From Micromonospora kangleipakensis (GTDB lineage Bacteria; Actinomycetota; Actinomycetes; Mycobacteriales; Micromonosporaceae), in NCBI RefSeq assembly GCF_004217615.1, contig NZ_SHLD01000001.1, forward strand, positions 6,696,001-6,760,000: a stretch of 64,000 bases of DNA, written 5' to 3'. The notes below the pieces were generated by a model, which was given only the letters and a program-made list of their open reading frames with translations, was not told the origin of the DNA and ran no database searches. This document shows, piece by piece, positions 54,126 through 62,564 of the stretch. Every line of letters starts with the position of its first letter. The first letter of the stretch is position 1. Made by a program: the position numbers and the translations under genes.

Positions 54126-55640
54126 CTAGTGTGCCGTGTCCACAAACGTTGGCCGGGTTGTTCGGGGTTGGGGAAATGTCGTAGGTGTGGTGTTGGCTTC
54201 GGTTCGTGCCTCGTCGTCGGGATCCCGCCGCCCCGCGGGGTCGTGCATCGCACCGCGGGCGTCGCGTTGCGGGTGACGCCCGGGCAGCGGCGGCGGTGTT
54301 TCGGGCTGCTGCGCTCGGCCGGTGATGTATGGGCGTGCGTGTTGGAGGTCAACGGGTGGCGGCGCGGCCGCCGGGACGTACCCCTGTCTGGTTATCAGGA
54401 GTTGTGTCGGGAGTTGGCGGCGTCGGGGCCGGGCACGTTCGCCGAGCTGGATTCCACGGGGGCGCGGTCGGTGTTGCGCCGGTTCTCGGATGCGTGGTTC
54501 GCGGCGGCGAAGCGTCGGAGCGCGGGTGACGTGTCGGCGCGGTTCCCGCGTCGGCGGCGGGGGTTGGTACCGGTGCGCTGGTATCACGGCACGTTCACCC
54601 TGGACGGGCGTCGGGTGCGGATCCGGACCGCGAAGGGCACGTCGGCGTTGTGGGTGCGTCTGGCGCGGGAGGTGCCGTATCCGGTCGAGCAGGTCCGGTC
54701 GGTCACCCTGCTGTGTGAGGGTGGCCGGCTGTTCCTGGACGTGACCGCTGAGGTGCCGGTGGCGGTCTACCCGCCCGGTGAGCAACGGGACCCCGGCAGG
54801 GTGGCGGGGGTGGACCTGGGGATCATCCACCCGTATGCGCTGGCCGGCCCGGACGGGGAGGGGTTGCTGGTGTCGGGGCGGGCGATCCGCGCCGAGCACC
54901 GCATGCACCTGGCCGACACCAAATCCCGCCGCCGCGCCGTCTCACGCCGGGCACCGAAGCCGGGCCAGATGGGATCCCGGCGGTGGCGGCAGTACCGGCG
55001 TCGGGTCCGCCTGGTGGAGGGCCGGCACCGGCGGCGGGTGCGGCAGGCCCAGCACGAGGCCGCCCGCAACGTGATCTCGTGGGCGGTGGATCAGCGTGTC
55101 GGTGTGTTGCACGTCGGCGACCCCCGTGGGGTGTTGGACCTTCCTGCGGGGCGGCGGCACAACCTGCGGTTGCGGCAGTGGCAGATCGGCCGGCTCCTGC
55201 AGGTCCTCACTGACAAGGCCACCCTCGCCGGTATCAGTGTTCGGCTGGTCGACGAGCGTGACACGTCGTCGACCTGCCCCGCCTGCCGAATGCGGGTATC
55301 GAAGCCTCGTGGGCGGACGTTGTCCTGCCCGCACTGCGCATTTTCCGGGCACCGCGACCTCGTTGCGGCGGCCAGCATCGCCACCCGTGTTCCGGGCGGC
55401 GGATCCACCACCCCGGCAGCTGTTGTGCTGCCGGAGGTGGTCACGCACCGTCGAGCCGGTCGGCATCTGCCCGGTGCCGGCCGGTCCCGACGTGACCCCC
55501 GCCGCCCAGCCTGGGCGGCGCGAGGATCAGTTGGCCCGCGGAGGCCCGCCCCACCACCCGGTGGGGAGTCGCTCGCCCAACAGGCGAGGATCCACAACAC
55601 CCACCGCAAACCCGGTGAACGTTAGTGGACACCGCACTAG
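54126..55640 (+). mobile_element. TnpB-only insertion element with terminal inverted repeats
   Basis: Ends at 54126-54159 and 55609-55640 are imperfect inverted repeats: CTAGTG, then GTGTCCAC, AACGTT and CCGGGTT match in order (27 of 32 bases, one 2-nt gap). One gene (tnpB) lies inside; no tnpA or serine recombinase. No target duplication is evident. It sits 63 bp after the att-like repeat B. Confidence 0.75.
54243..55625 (+). CDS. tnpB: TnpB-family (IS605 OrfB-like) RNA-guided nuclease homologue
   Basis: 460 aa. N-terminal OrfB helical part (RRRCFGLLRSAGDVWACVLE), then RuvC: Asp191 in VAGVDLGIIHPYAL, zinc ribbon CPAC...CPHC (about 347-366), and Asp372 in GHRDLVAAASIA. The RuvC-II position, normally VxEDL, reads HVGDPRGVLD, with Gly292 aligned to the catalytic Glu. 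Lower GC at third positions in places than its neighbours. The start is a GTG at 54243 by homology of the N-terminus; upstream in-frame codons belong to the element end. A guide RNA, if made, would overlap its 3' end. Confidence 0.85.
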   Translation: MHRTAGVALRVTPGQRRRCFGLLRSAGDVWACVLEVNGWRRGRRDVPLSGYQELCRELAASGPGTFAELDSTGARSVLRRFSDAWFAAAKRRSAGDVSARFPRRRRGLVPVRWYHGTFTLDGRRVRIRTAKGTSALWVRLAREVPYPVEQVRSVTLLCEGGRLFLDVTAEVPVAVYPPGEQRDPGRVAGVDLGIIHPYALAGPDGEGLLVSGRAIRAEHRMHLADTKSRRRAVSRRAPKPGQMGSRRWRQYRRRVRLVEGRHRRRVRQAQHEAARNVISWAVDQRVGVLHVGDPRGVLDLPAGRRHNLRLRQWQIGRLLQVLTDKATLAGISVRLVDERDTSSTCPACRMRVSKPRGRTLSCPHCAFSGHRDLVAAASIATRVPGGGSTTPAAVVLPEVVTHRRAGRHLPGAGRSRRDPRRPAWAARGSVGPRRPAPPPGGESLAQQARIHNTHRKPGER

Positions 55641-55649
55641 ACTCGCGCG

Positions 55650-56372
55650 ATGCTCGATGTCCTGAGGCTGGAGCCGCTGCTGTTTCCCGCCGAGTTCACG
55701 TCGCACCGGATGCGGATCCTCGTGAACGGCGTTGACGTGGTGGCAGCGGCGTATCCACCGGGCGGCTTTCACGGGAACCCGGTAGCCGGCTTCACACCCT
55801 CCTGCTTGCTGGGGCCGGGTGGGCTGGCCGTCGCACCGGTAGCACGAGAGGTCGGGTTGGGCGGGTCCGACACGACCGAGGACGAACTTGCGGTCCGCAT
55901 CCGTCAGGTCGGCTCTGAAGTGATCTGGGATTGCTGGTGCCTGACAGACATCGGAACAGTGCTCAAGGAGGGGCCGGAGGTCGGGCTGGAGACCTTCCGG
56001 TTCGACGCGCAGGCGTACGCGGCTGAGATGGCTCGTGCCACGGCCCGGTCGAGCCGAGTATGGCCGGCTCGGTCGGTTGCCGAGGCGCTCCAGGCCGTGT
56101 TGTGGCGGGAAGGGTACGCGCAGGACGGCGGAGCCTGGATACGCAGCTATGTGGCGATCCGTGCGCCGGAGGAACGCCCGGACGTGGTCGAGATCAGCTA
56201 CTACGCCCGCGACCTGAGCGAACTCCGGCATGCCATGCCGGGCAGATACGTGGTCACCTTCCCGGTCGACGGTACTGATCCCAACGCCCAGGCCCGGGAC
56301 ATCGTGCACCGGCTCGGCCACGAAGACCTGAAACCGCTGTCGGCCCACCAACCTCGTCAACGGCACCGCTGA
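55650..56372 (+). CDS. Hypothetical protein, 240 aa
   Basis: Not recognised. Mixed alpha/beta protein beginning MLDVLRLEPLLFPAEF, with RMRILVNGVDVVAAAYPPGG, then an acidic middle and RPDVVEISYYARDLSELRHA near the end. No membrane segment. The ATG at 55650 has no ribosome site but follows TAGACT by six bases, a TANNNT box partly made by the right end of the TnpB element, so a leaderless transcript is possible. Its last 119 bp overlap a convergent gene. Confidence 0.7.
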   Translation: MLDVLRLEPLLFPAEFTSHRMRILVNGVDVVAAAYPPGGFHGNPVAGFTPSCLLGPGGLAVAPVAREVGLGGSDTTEDELAVRIRQVGSEVIWDCWCLTDIGTVLKEGPEVGLETFRFDAQAYAAEMARATARSSRVWPARSVAEALQAVLWREGYAQDGGAWIRSYVAIRAPEERPDVVEISYYARDLSELRHAMPGRYVVTFPVDGTDPNAQARDIVHRLGHEDLKPLSAHQPRQRHR

Positions 56373-56670
56373 CCGCCTCCCCCGGCAGGTACCACAACCC
56401 GGCGTGCTGCGGGTCGCGAAGCCACCGGACGTGCGATGCCTCATCGGGTCGAGGCTTCCAGTCGCGATAGGGCAAGTAGGCCAGACGCCAGGCGATCACG
56501 GCGAAGATGTAGAGGCCCGGCCCAACCAACCACAACAGTGCGTCTCGCCGGCGGTAGGAAGCAAGCCAGCAGCAGTCACCGGGGTCGGTCACGCCCCGCT
56601 CGGGCACCAGTGGAGCGACGGCTTCGGGTACATCCCGTGCGCCGATCAAGCCGACCAGATAGTCCGTCAC
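56254..56670 (-). CDS. Hypothetical small membrane protein
   Basis: 138 aa. Not recognised. One membrane helix (LLWLVGPGLYIFAVIAWRLAYL) after a Cys-containing polar N-terminus (GDCCWLASYRRRD). Residues 1-100 look genuine; the last 38 are Gly/Arg-rich and run antisense to the end of the neighbouring gene. GTG at 56670 overlaps the stop of the hydrolase gene by 4 bp. Confidence 0.6.
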   Translation of the reverse strand: MTDYLVGLIGARDVPEAVAPLVPERGVTDPGDCCWLASYRRRDALLWLVGPGLYIFAVIAWRLAYLPYRDWKPRPDEASHVRWLRDPQHAGLWYLPGEAVSGAVDEVGGPTAVSGLRGRAGARCPGPGRWDQYRRPGR

Positions 56671-57449
56671 CCCTGTCGTCCCCGGCCACCCCCGGCGTGC
56701 GTCTCCCGCAGGAAGTCGAGCAGCAGCGGATTGACCACCTCGGGGCGCTCCAGGCTGGGCAGGTGACCGGCCCAGTCGAGTTGGAGGTGCCGGGCGTCGG
56801 CCAGCTCCTTCGACAGACGGACGGCGATCTGGCGGAAGTCGGGCAGGTCGTGGTCGCCGGAGATCACCAGGGTGGGGGCGGTGATGTCGGCCAGGTCGAA
56901 CTCGGGCCGGAGCTGCGGGAACTCCTCGACGGCGGCCAGTTGCACCTCGAAGGCGTGCCGCTGCATCTCGCGTACCTGCTCCCGGGCCGCCTGGTCGGCG
57001 TGGGGACCCACCAGGGTGTCCACGTTGAGGTCGGTCGCGCCGGTGACGTCCCCGGCCTCCAGCAGCGCGTCCTCACGTTCGCCGAACGCCTGGAGTTCGG
57101 CGCTGGGCTCGTGCCCGGCCAGCGCGGTGCAGAGCAGCACCAGCGACGTGACCCGGCGCGGCCAGCGGGCGGCGATCTCCAGCGCCACGCGCCCACCGCC
57201 GGACGACCCGACCAGCGCGAACTCCTCGGCGCCGAGCAGGTCCAGGAGCTCGATGACGTCCTCGGCGTTGTTGTACGGCCCGTCCGGCACGGGCGAGTCC
57301 CCGTAGCCCCGCATGTCGCTGCGTACCACTCGACAGCCGGCGTCGACCAGCGCCGGCACCTGCGGATCCCACATCCGGCGGTCGCAGGCCGTGGAGTGCA
57401 GCAGGAGCACCGTCGGGCCGCTGCCGGCCACGTCATGAGCAAGTGTCAT
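56667..57449 (-). CDS. Alpha/beta hydrolase
   Basis: 260 aa. TVLLLHSTACDRRMWDPQ (oxyanion loop), VRSDMRGYGDSP, nucleophile Ser in ALVGSSGGGRVALEIA, acid Asp in VISGDHDLPDF, and His in WAGHLPSLERPE. The triad is complete and length is normal. Resembles beta-ketoadipate enol-lactone hydrolase-like and general esterases; substrate not deducible. ATG at 57449. Confidence 0.88.
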   Translation of the reverse strand: MTLAHDVAGSGPTVLLLHSTACDRRMWDPQVPALVDAGCRVVRSDMRGYGDSPVPDGPYNNAEDVIELLDLLGAEEFALVGSSGGGRVALEIAARWPRRVTSLVLLCTALAGHEPSAELQAFGEREDALLEAGDVTGATDLNVDTLVGPHADQAAREQVREMQRHAFEVQLAAVEEFPQLRPEFDLADITAPTLVISGDHDLPDFRQIAVRLSKELADARHLQLDWAGHLPSLERPEVVNPLLLDFLRETHAGGGRGRQG

Positions 57450-57532
57450 CGGCTCAACCTAGAGGTGCGCCTTCCGACGCACACCCGAGTTTCGGCGCAC
57501 CAGCAGGTCAACTTCCGGTGTGACGGGACCGG

Positions 57533-58264
57533 TCAGGCGCGCTCGTAGACGGAGACGTGCTGCCGGCTGCCGGCGGTGAACGGACCGCGGGCCCAGTCGT
57601 TCCAGCGTTCCCGCAGCCGCATGCCGGCCAGCCGCGCCATCAGGTCCAGCTCGCTCGGCCAGCAGTACCGCAGCCGCAGCGGACGCAGGGTGGTGCCCTG
57701 CGCGTCGAAGGTCACCCGCTGGTACGTGACGGCCTGCGCCACCGGGTCGTGCTGGAGGAACTCCATGCTCACCGAGTCTTCGGTGAGCCCCCGGGTGGCC
57801 ACCCGCTGGCCGCGGTCGAACTCCGTCACGTCCTGGATGAAGGCCTCCACCACGAAGAGCCCGCCCGGGGCGAGCACCTTCCCCACGTTGACGAAGCAGT
57901 CGACCTGACGCGCCTGGTCGGGCAGGTTGAACAGGGTGTTGTAGACCAGGTACGCGAGGTCGTAGGGGCCCTGGACCGGGACGTCGGCCATGTCACCGAG
58001 GACGGTCGGGATGTCGGCACCGCCGGGCTTGGCGCGCATCCGCTCCAGCATCAGCGGCGCCCCCTCGATCCCCTCCACCGCGAGGCCCCGCCCGGCGAGG
58101 GGCACGGCCACCCGCCCGGTGCCGATGGCGAGTTCCAGCACCCGCCCGCCAGCGGGCACCAGGCCGGCCAGGAACTCCACGGCCGGCGTGGGATCGGGAG
58201 CGTTCCGCTCGTCGTACTCGTGCGCGTACCGGTCGAAGAACGCCGGATCGTTCAGTCCACTCAT
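57533..58264 (-). CDS. Class I SAM-dependent methyltransferase
   Basis: 243 aa. Rossmann methyltransferase: FDRYAHEYDERN, motif I RVLELAIGTGRVAVPLAGRG, EGIEGAPLMLERMRAK (motif II acidic), GDMADVPVQGPYDLAYLVYN. ATG at 58264 chosen over an upstream reading with no ribosome site. Substrate unknown; neighbours are unrelated singletons. Confidence 0.88.
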   Translation of the reverse strand: MSGLNDPAFFDRYAHEYDERNAPDPTPAVEFLAGLVPAGGRVLELAIGTGRVAVPLAGRGLAVEGIEGAPLMLERMRAKPGGADIPTVLGDMADVPVQGPYDLAYLVYNTLFNLPDQARQVDCFVNVGKVLAPGGLFVVEAFIQDVTEFDRGQRVATRGLTEDSVSMEFLQHDPVAQAVTYQRVTFDAQGTTLRPLRLRYCWPSELDLMARLAGMRLRERWNDWARGPFTAGSRQHVSVYERA

Positions 58265-58315
58265 GACGGTGAGCCAAGCAGCGACGTCGGGCGCCGCGCC
58301 ACACAATTCCTCCGG

Positions 58316-59104
58316 TCAGGCCGCCGGCGTCCACATCCAGGGCGTCGTGGTGCTGACCTCGTGCATGCCGAGCCGGCGCAGGACGGGACAGCTGTCCGCG
58401 GAGGCGTCGACCATCAGGTACTTCAGGCCCCGGTCGACGGCGATCCGCGCGCGTTGGGCAACCAGCGCCCGGTAGATGCCCCGCCGGCGCCACCGGGCCA
58501 GGGTCGACCCGCCCCACAGCGCGCCGAAGTCGGTGCCCGGGATCACGACCAGCCACGCGGCCGAGACGACCTGCCCCTCGGCCTCGGCGACCAGGACGAC
58601 GATGTTGTCGGGGGCCGTTTCGATCCGGTCGGCCAGGTCGTCGGCCAGCCAGGAGAAGTCGACGCCCCACACCTCGGTCTCCATAGCGGCGATCCGGGCC
58701 AGGTCCGCCCGCTCGGCGGTGGGTCGGATGGTCACGCCGTCCGGGGCCTCGGCCGCCACCGTCAGGTCAGAGGCGAGGCCCACGACAACGGTCTCTTCCG
58801 GCTCCGGCGCGAAGCCGGCGAGCCGGAGCCGCTCGGTCAGGTCGGCCCGGTCATGGCCGTACGTCTTCCACTCGACCGCCTGGCCGCGTTCGGCGAAGTG
58901 TGCCCGGACCCGCCCGATCACGGCGTCCAACTCCTCGACGGAGAGCCCGTCGAGGTCCCGGGCGAAGGTGAACCCCCGGAACGGGGCGGTGATCCGGAGG
59001 ACCGGGCCGTCCCAGAAGGGTGTCCAGGTCTTCGGCAGCCGGTCGGCGATGGTGCCGCGTACCTGGTCGTCGTGGAGCTGCAGGAGGTGGTCTCGGGTGG
59101 TCAT
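58316..59104 (-). CDS. GNAT N-acetyltransferase
   Basis: 262 aa, larger than a single GNAT. The N-terminal about 110 residues are an acyltransferase-like partner (RGFTFARDLDGLS), and the C-terminal domain has the acetyl-CoA signature LARWRRRGIYRALVAQR and VDASADSCPVLRRLGM. ATG at 59104. Cytoplasmic; substrate unknown. Confidence 0.87.
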   Translation of the reverse strand: MTTRDHLLQLHDDQVRGTIADRLPKTWTPFWDGPVLRITAPFRGFTFARDLDGLSVEELDAVIGRVRAHFAERGQAVEWKTYGHDRADLTERLRLAGFAPEPEETVVVGLASDLTVAAEAPDGVTIRPTAERADLARIAAMETEVWGVDFSWLADDLADRIETAPDNIVVLVAEAEGQVVSAAWLVVIPGTDFGALWGGSTLARWRRRGIYRALVAQRARIAVDRGLKYLMVDASADSCPVLRRLGMHEVSTTTPWMWTPAA

Positions 59105-59199
59105 GCGACGGATTCTGGCAGCCGGATCAAGGGCTTTTCGGGTCCGGACCGCCTTCCGGCGGCCACCGTCGCGTCGGCCGGTGCGACTAGTCTCCCGCC

Positions 59200-60060
59200 A
59201 TGATGACGGAGCTGGACCTTCGGCTGGCCGACGGCCGCACGCTGCACGCCTACGACACCGGCGGGGAGGACCGGCTCGCCGTCTTCTGGCACCACGGCAC
59301 CCCGAACATCGGCGCGCCGCCCGCGCCCCTGTTCGCGGCGGCCGACCGGCTGGGCATCCGCTGGGTCTCCCACGACCGTCCCGGGTACGGCGGCTCCACG
59401 CCCCTCCCCGGCCGCGACATCGCCTCGGCGGCGACCGACGTGGCGGCGGTCGCCGACGCGCTGGGCCTCGACCGGTTCGCGGTGGTCGGGCACTCCGGCG
59501 GGGGTCCGCACGCCCTGGCCTGCGGCGCGCTGCTTGCGGACCGCGTGGTCGCCGTGGTCAGCGGCGCGGCGCTGGCCCCGTACGACGCGGACGGGCTCGA
59601 CTGGTTCGCCGGCATGGTGCCGTCCGGTGTGGCGTCGCTGCGCGCCGCGGCGGCCGGGCGCGCGGCGAAGGAGGAGTTCGAGACCTCCGGCGTCGAGTAC
59701 GACCCGGGGTTCACCCCCGCCGACCTGGCCGCCCTGGCGGCCGAGTGGTCCTGGTTCGACAGCGTCGTCGGTCCGGCGATCGAGGCCGGCTCGGGCGGGC
59801 TGATCGACGACGACCTGGCGTACGTGTCGCCGTGGGGTTTCGATCCGGCGCGGGTCACGCCGCCGGTGCTGCTGTTGCACGGCGGCCGGGACGGGGTCGT
59901 GCCCGCGGCGCACGGCGAGTGGCTGGCGCGGCGCTGTCCCGGCGCGGAGCTGCGGCGGTACCCGGAGGACGGGCACATCTCCGTGCTCACCCACGCCGAG
60001 ACGGCGCTGGAGTGGCTGCGCGACCGGGCCGGGGCGGCGCGCGCCGTGGGCGGTCGGTAG
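59200..60060 (+). CDS. Alpha/beta hydrolase
   Basis: 286 aa. VFWHHGTPNIGAPPAPLF, WVSHDRPGYGGST, nucleophile Ser in AVVGHSGGGPHALACG, acid in LLLHGGRDGVVPAAH, and His in YPEDGHISVLTH. Complete triad; related to the common actinobacterial hydrolases annotated near haloalkane dehalogenase/esterase families. ATG 59200 (or 59203). Followed by a 13-bp hairpin. Confidence 0.88.
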   Translation: MMTELDLRLADGRTLHAYDTGGEDRLAVFWHHGTPNIGAPPAPLFAAADRLGIRWVSHDRPGYGGSTPLPGRDIASAATDVAAVADALGLDRFAVVGHSGGGPHALACGALLADRVVAVVSGAALAPYDADGLDWFAGMVPSGVASLRAAAAGRAAKEEFETSGVEYDPGFTPADLAALAAEWSWFDSVVGPAIEAGSGGLIDDDLAYVSPWGFDPARVTPPVLLLHGGRDGVVPAAHGEWLARRCPGAELRRYPEDGHISVLTHAETALEWLRDRAGAARAVGGR

Positions 60061-60080
60061 CAAGAGCGGACGGTTGGGGT

Positions 60081-60113
60081 GAGGCGGCGGCCGCGGGACC
60101 CGGCCGCCGCCTC
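60081..60113 (+). terminator. Hairpin after the 59200-60060 hydrolase gene
   Basis: Perfect 13-bp stem, 7-nt loop, 20 bp past the stop codon. Confidence 0.85.
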
Positions 60114-60189
60114 GCCGCGCCGGGGCGGGCGCGGATCGCGACACCGCACGGATGACCGGGGGGAGGTCATCCGGCGAGGCCGCGGTGCC

Positions 60190-60225
60190 GGCACCGGGCG
60201 GAGGGGGGTGAGCCCGCCCGGTGCC
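60190..60225 (-). terminator. Hairpin after the secreted-protein gene
   Basis: Perfect 11-bp stem (60190-60200 with 60215-60225), 14-nt loop, 5 bp beyond the stop of the minus-strand gene at 60231. Confidence 0.8.
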
Positions 60226-60230
60226 AGGGA

Positions 60231-60749
60231 TCAGTTGGTCGCCGGGGTGGTCGCCGGGTGGCCGCCGGGCGCCTCGGGGCGCTCGGTCTTCGCCGTGGTC
60301 GGACGGGTCTGCGGCCGGCCGGCCGGGTGGCTGGGGGTGACCGTGGGCTTCGCCGCCCCGCTCGGCCTGCCCTTCTCGTTCGCCAGCAGCGTGTCGCAGT
60401 ACGCGGCCACCTTCTCCTTCGTGCCGGCGGAGGTGATCAGCACCCGGAACGCCGGGTTCTCCAGCGCCTTGCCCGGGTTGTCAGCGACGCCGGCCTTGTA
60501 CGCGTGGCAGAGGCCGACCAGGTTCGGCGACGGGGAGCCCTTCGCCCCGGCCGGCGAGCCCTTACCCTGGTCGGCGGCGTCGGAGGGCTTGCCGGTGGCG
60601 TGCGCCGACGGCTTCGCGGTCGACGTGTTGAGCGGGTCGGGCAGCGTGCCGGTCGCGGCGGCGAGCGCCACCCCACCGGTGGCGGCGACGGCGAGCGCCG
60701 TGGCGCCGACCTTCAGGGTGAGGAGTTTCGCGAGGGCGGTCTCAAGCAT
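60231..60749 (-). CDS. Exported or membrane-anchored hypothetical protein, 172 aa
   Basis: N-terminal hydrophobic segment (LKVGATALAVAATGGVALAA) serving as a signal or anchor. A Ser/Lys/Pro-rich linker follows, then a small domain with two cysteines (LVGLCHAYKAG, KVAAYCDTLL) and a Pro/Thr-rich end. This style is common for actinomycete proteins of unknown function encoded near sigma factors. ATG at 60749 with GGAG seven bases upstream. Confidence 0.8.
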   Translation of the reverse strand: MLETALAKLLTLKVGATALAVAATGGVALAAATGTLPDPLNTSTAKPSAHATGKPSDAADQGKGSPAGAKGSPSPNLVGLCHAYKAGVADNPGKALENPAFRVLITSAGTKEKVAAYCDTLLANEKGRPSGAAKPTVTPSHPAGRPQTRPTTAKTERPEAPGGHPATTPATN

Positions 60750-61221
60750 CGAGCAGCTCCGTTTGGGAATTGGAAGTGCGGAAATGCCACCCGGCGTGCC
60801 TCCGGTGCAGCGGTGCCTCCGGCGGGGGCGCCGGGGGCCGGGACGCGCGCACGGGGTGACCCACGGCCGGGCGGGGGTGGCCGGCCGTTGCCGAGGACCG
60901 CTGGTGACGCCGCTGAGTGATCAGTCGGCGACTCCGCAGGTCCGCTGGCCAGAGGTTCTGTGCGTTCATCTCGTGCCCTCAGCGCCGGTCCCCCGCCGGA
61001 TGTCACACCGTCACCCTGGGATGGCCGCGCCGCGACGGGGGGCGACGGCGGACGGGAGGGCGGCAGCACCGGCGCCGTGGCAGGATGCGGTCATGACGAG
61101 CATCCGAAAGGACCGTGGGGCGTAGGCCCCCGGGCGCCCTGCGCGCCATCCCGCTGCGGCCGGACCGACCGTCGTCGCGCCTCCCAGGTCTCAGCCCCGC
61201 ACCCGGCAGGCGATCGCCCGG
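60750..61221. other. 472-bp intergenic region
   Basis: No gene I can support. Around 61093 an ATG with an AGGA-like site opens a ten-codon reading that ends at TAG 61123, after which the same frame stays open into the gene at 61222. The remainder is Pro/Gly/Arg-type low complexity in all frames. Confidence 0.5.
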
Positions 61222-61536
61222 GTGGAGGCCCGGCACCTCTTCCCCGGCGAGGTCTCCGCCGCCCTCCGGCAGTACCGCCAGTTCCTCGCCCAGCCGGGCC
61301 GCTGGCGCTACGTCCCGAACCGCGACTGTCCCTGCTGCGACGTCCGCACGTCGCGGGACACCCTCGACGAGGCCCTGCGGGCGCTGCCACCGCCGGCCCG
61401 GGCCGAGCTGGGCCGGATGGTCGCCGCGCTGGACGCCGAACTCCTCCGCCGTACCCTGCCCGCCCCCTGGTCCCCGCGCATCAGCCCGTGGCACGGGTCC
61501 CGCCCCTGGTGGTGGCACCGGCTCCCGCACGGATGA
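61222..61536 (+). CDS. Hypothetical protein, 104 aa
   Basis: Begins MEARHLFPGEVSAALRQYR (GTG at 61222). Contains CPCCDVRTSRDTLDEAL and ends in a Trp-rich stretch (SPWHGSRPWWWHRLPHG). It resembles small conserved actinobacterial proteins with a CxCC motif. The codons just upstream (RTRQAIAR) also look coding, so the true start may be earlier; an in-frame TAG at 61123 limits how far. Possibly 5'-damaged. Confidence 0.6.
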   Translation: MEARHLFPGEVSAALRQYRQFLAQPGRWRYVPNRDCPCCDVRTSRDTLDEALRALPPPARAELGRMVAALDAELLRRTLPAPWSPRISPWHGSRPWWWHRLPHG

Positions 61537-61661
61537 CGACGCCGGGTGACGGCGCGAGGCGGCGATGCACGTCACCTCGTCCACCACGGGAGCGGGGCCC
61601 CGGCCGACCGGGGCGGACACGTATGCTGCCCGCGTTCGCACGGGGGCCTGGGGAGAGTGGC

Positions 61662-62564
61662 ATGCGACGGTGGCACGGTGTGACGGCGTTGGCCGCTCTG
61701 GGCGTGGTGGTGCTGGCCGGGTGCGGCACACCCGCCGGGACGGACGGCGACCTGACCGACGACTGGCGTCCGGTCGGCAAGGTCGAGCAGTTCACCCCGA
61801 AGGTGGGCGACTGCCACCTGACCGCCGAGCCGAGCAGCTACCTGACCAGCTACCAGCCGGTGGAGTGCAGCCGTGCGCACCTGGTGGAGACCATCCACCT
61901 CGGCGCCTTCACCGGCGCGCTCGCCGAGCGGCCGACCCCGCCGCCGGTCGGCTCCGCCGCGATCCGTCCCGCGTTCGCCGAGTGTGACGCCAAGGCGACG
62001 GCGTTCGTCGGCGGCGACTGGCGGGGGGCCCGGCTGTCGGTGCAGGTGGTGCCGCCGTCGCCCGGCGGCTGGACGGGTGGCAGCCGGTGGTACCGCTGTG
62101 ACCTTTTCGAACTGGACACCGTGGACGGTGGCACGTTCCGGGATCACCCCAACGACCATGCGATCCAGCACACCGGCAGCCTGCGCGACGCCCTGAAGCG
62201 CCCGTCGCCGCTGGCGTTCGGCTGCCTGACCGAGGATAAATGGGGCAACTTCCAGCAGGTCGGCTGCGCCACGGCCCACCAGTACGAGTACGTCGGCGCG
62301 TGGACCGTACCTGACGGCCGGTACGCGGACGCCGGCCGGCGCGACGAGTCGATTCACGCCGGGTGCCGCACCCTCGTCGCCCGGTACGCCAAGGTCCCGG
62401 TCGACCGCATGCTGCGGTACCGGACGGGGACGTCGTACCAGTTGCCGTCGGAGGAGGCGTGGGCGCGAGGTGACCGGGGGGTGCGCTGCTTCTACTGGTC
62501 GAGCGGGAAGAAAATCACCCGGTCGATCAAGGGCGGCGGCACGAAGGCGCTCCCGGTCACCTGA
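61662..62564 (+). CDS. Septum-formation family lipoprotein
   Basis: 300 aa. Signal peptide with lipobox LAGC (Cys21), then two repeats of the septum-formation (PF13845-like) pattern: a Cys-containing VGDCHLTAEPSS..., VECSRAHLVETIHLG with later CDAKATAF, and again FGCLTEDKWG, VGCATAHQYEYVGAW and CRTLVARYA. Outer face of the membrane. ATG at 61662 with GGGGAGAG upstream. Convergent with the sigma factor gene, overlapping by 8 bp. Confidence 0.85.
   Translation: MRRWHGVTALAALGVVVLAGCGTPAGTDGDLTDDWRPVGKVEQFTPKVGDCHLTAEPSSYLTSYQPVECSRAHLVETIHLGAFTGALAERPTPPPVGSAAIRPAFAECDAKATAFVGGDWRGARLSVQVVPPSPGGWTGGSRWYRCDLFELDTVDGGTFRDHPNDHAIQHTGSLRDALKRPSPLAFGCLTEDKWGNFQQVGCATAHQYEYVGAWTVPDGRYADAGRRDESIHAGCRTLVARYAKVPVDRMLRYRTGTSYQLPSEEAWARGDRGVRCFYWSSGKKITRSIKGGGTKALPVT

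Noticed and set aside
54126..54908. Minus-strand frame opposite tnpB as a possible regulator of the element
   Set aside because: Pro/Arg/His-rich shadow with no start signal; tnpB on the plus strand has clear RuvC and zinc-ribbon motifs.
60713..61069. Minus-strand 118-codon frame in the 60750-61221 gap
   Set aside because: Pro/Arg/Ala low complexity, no ribosome site, overlaps the start of the real secreted-protein gene.
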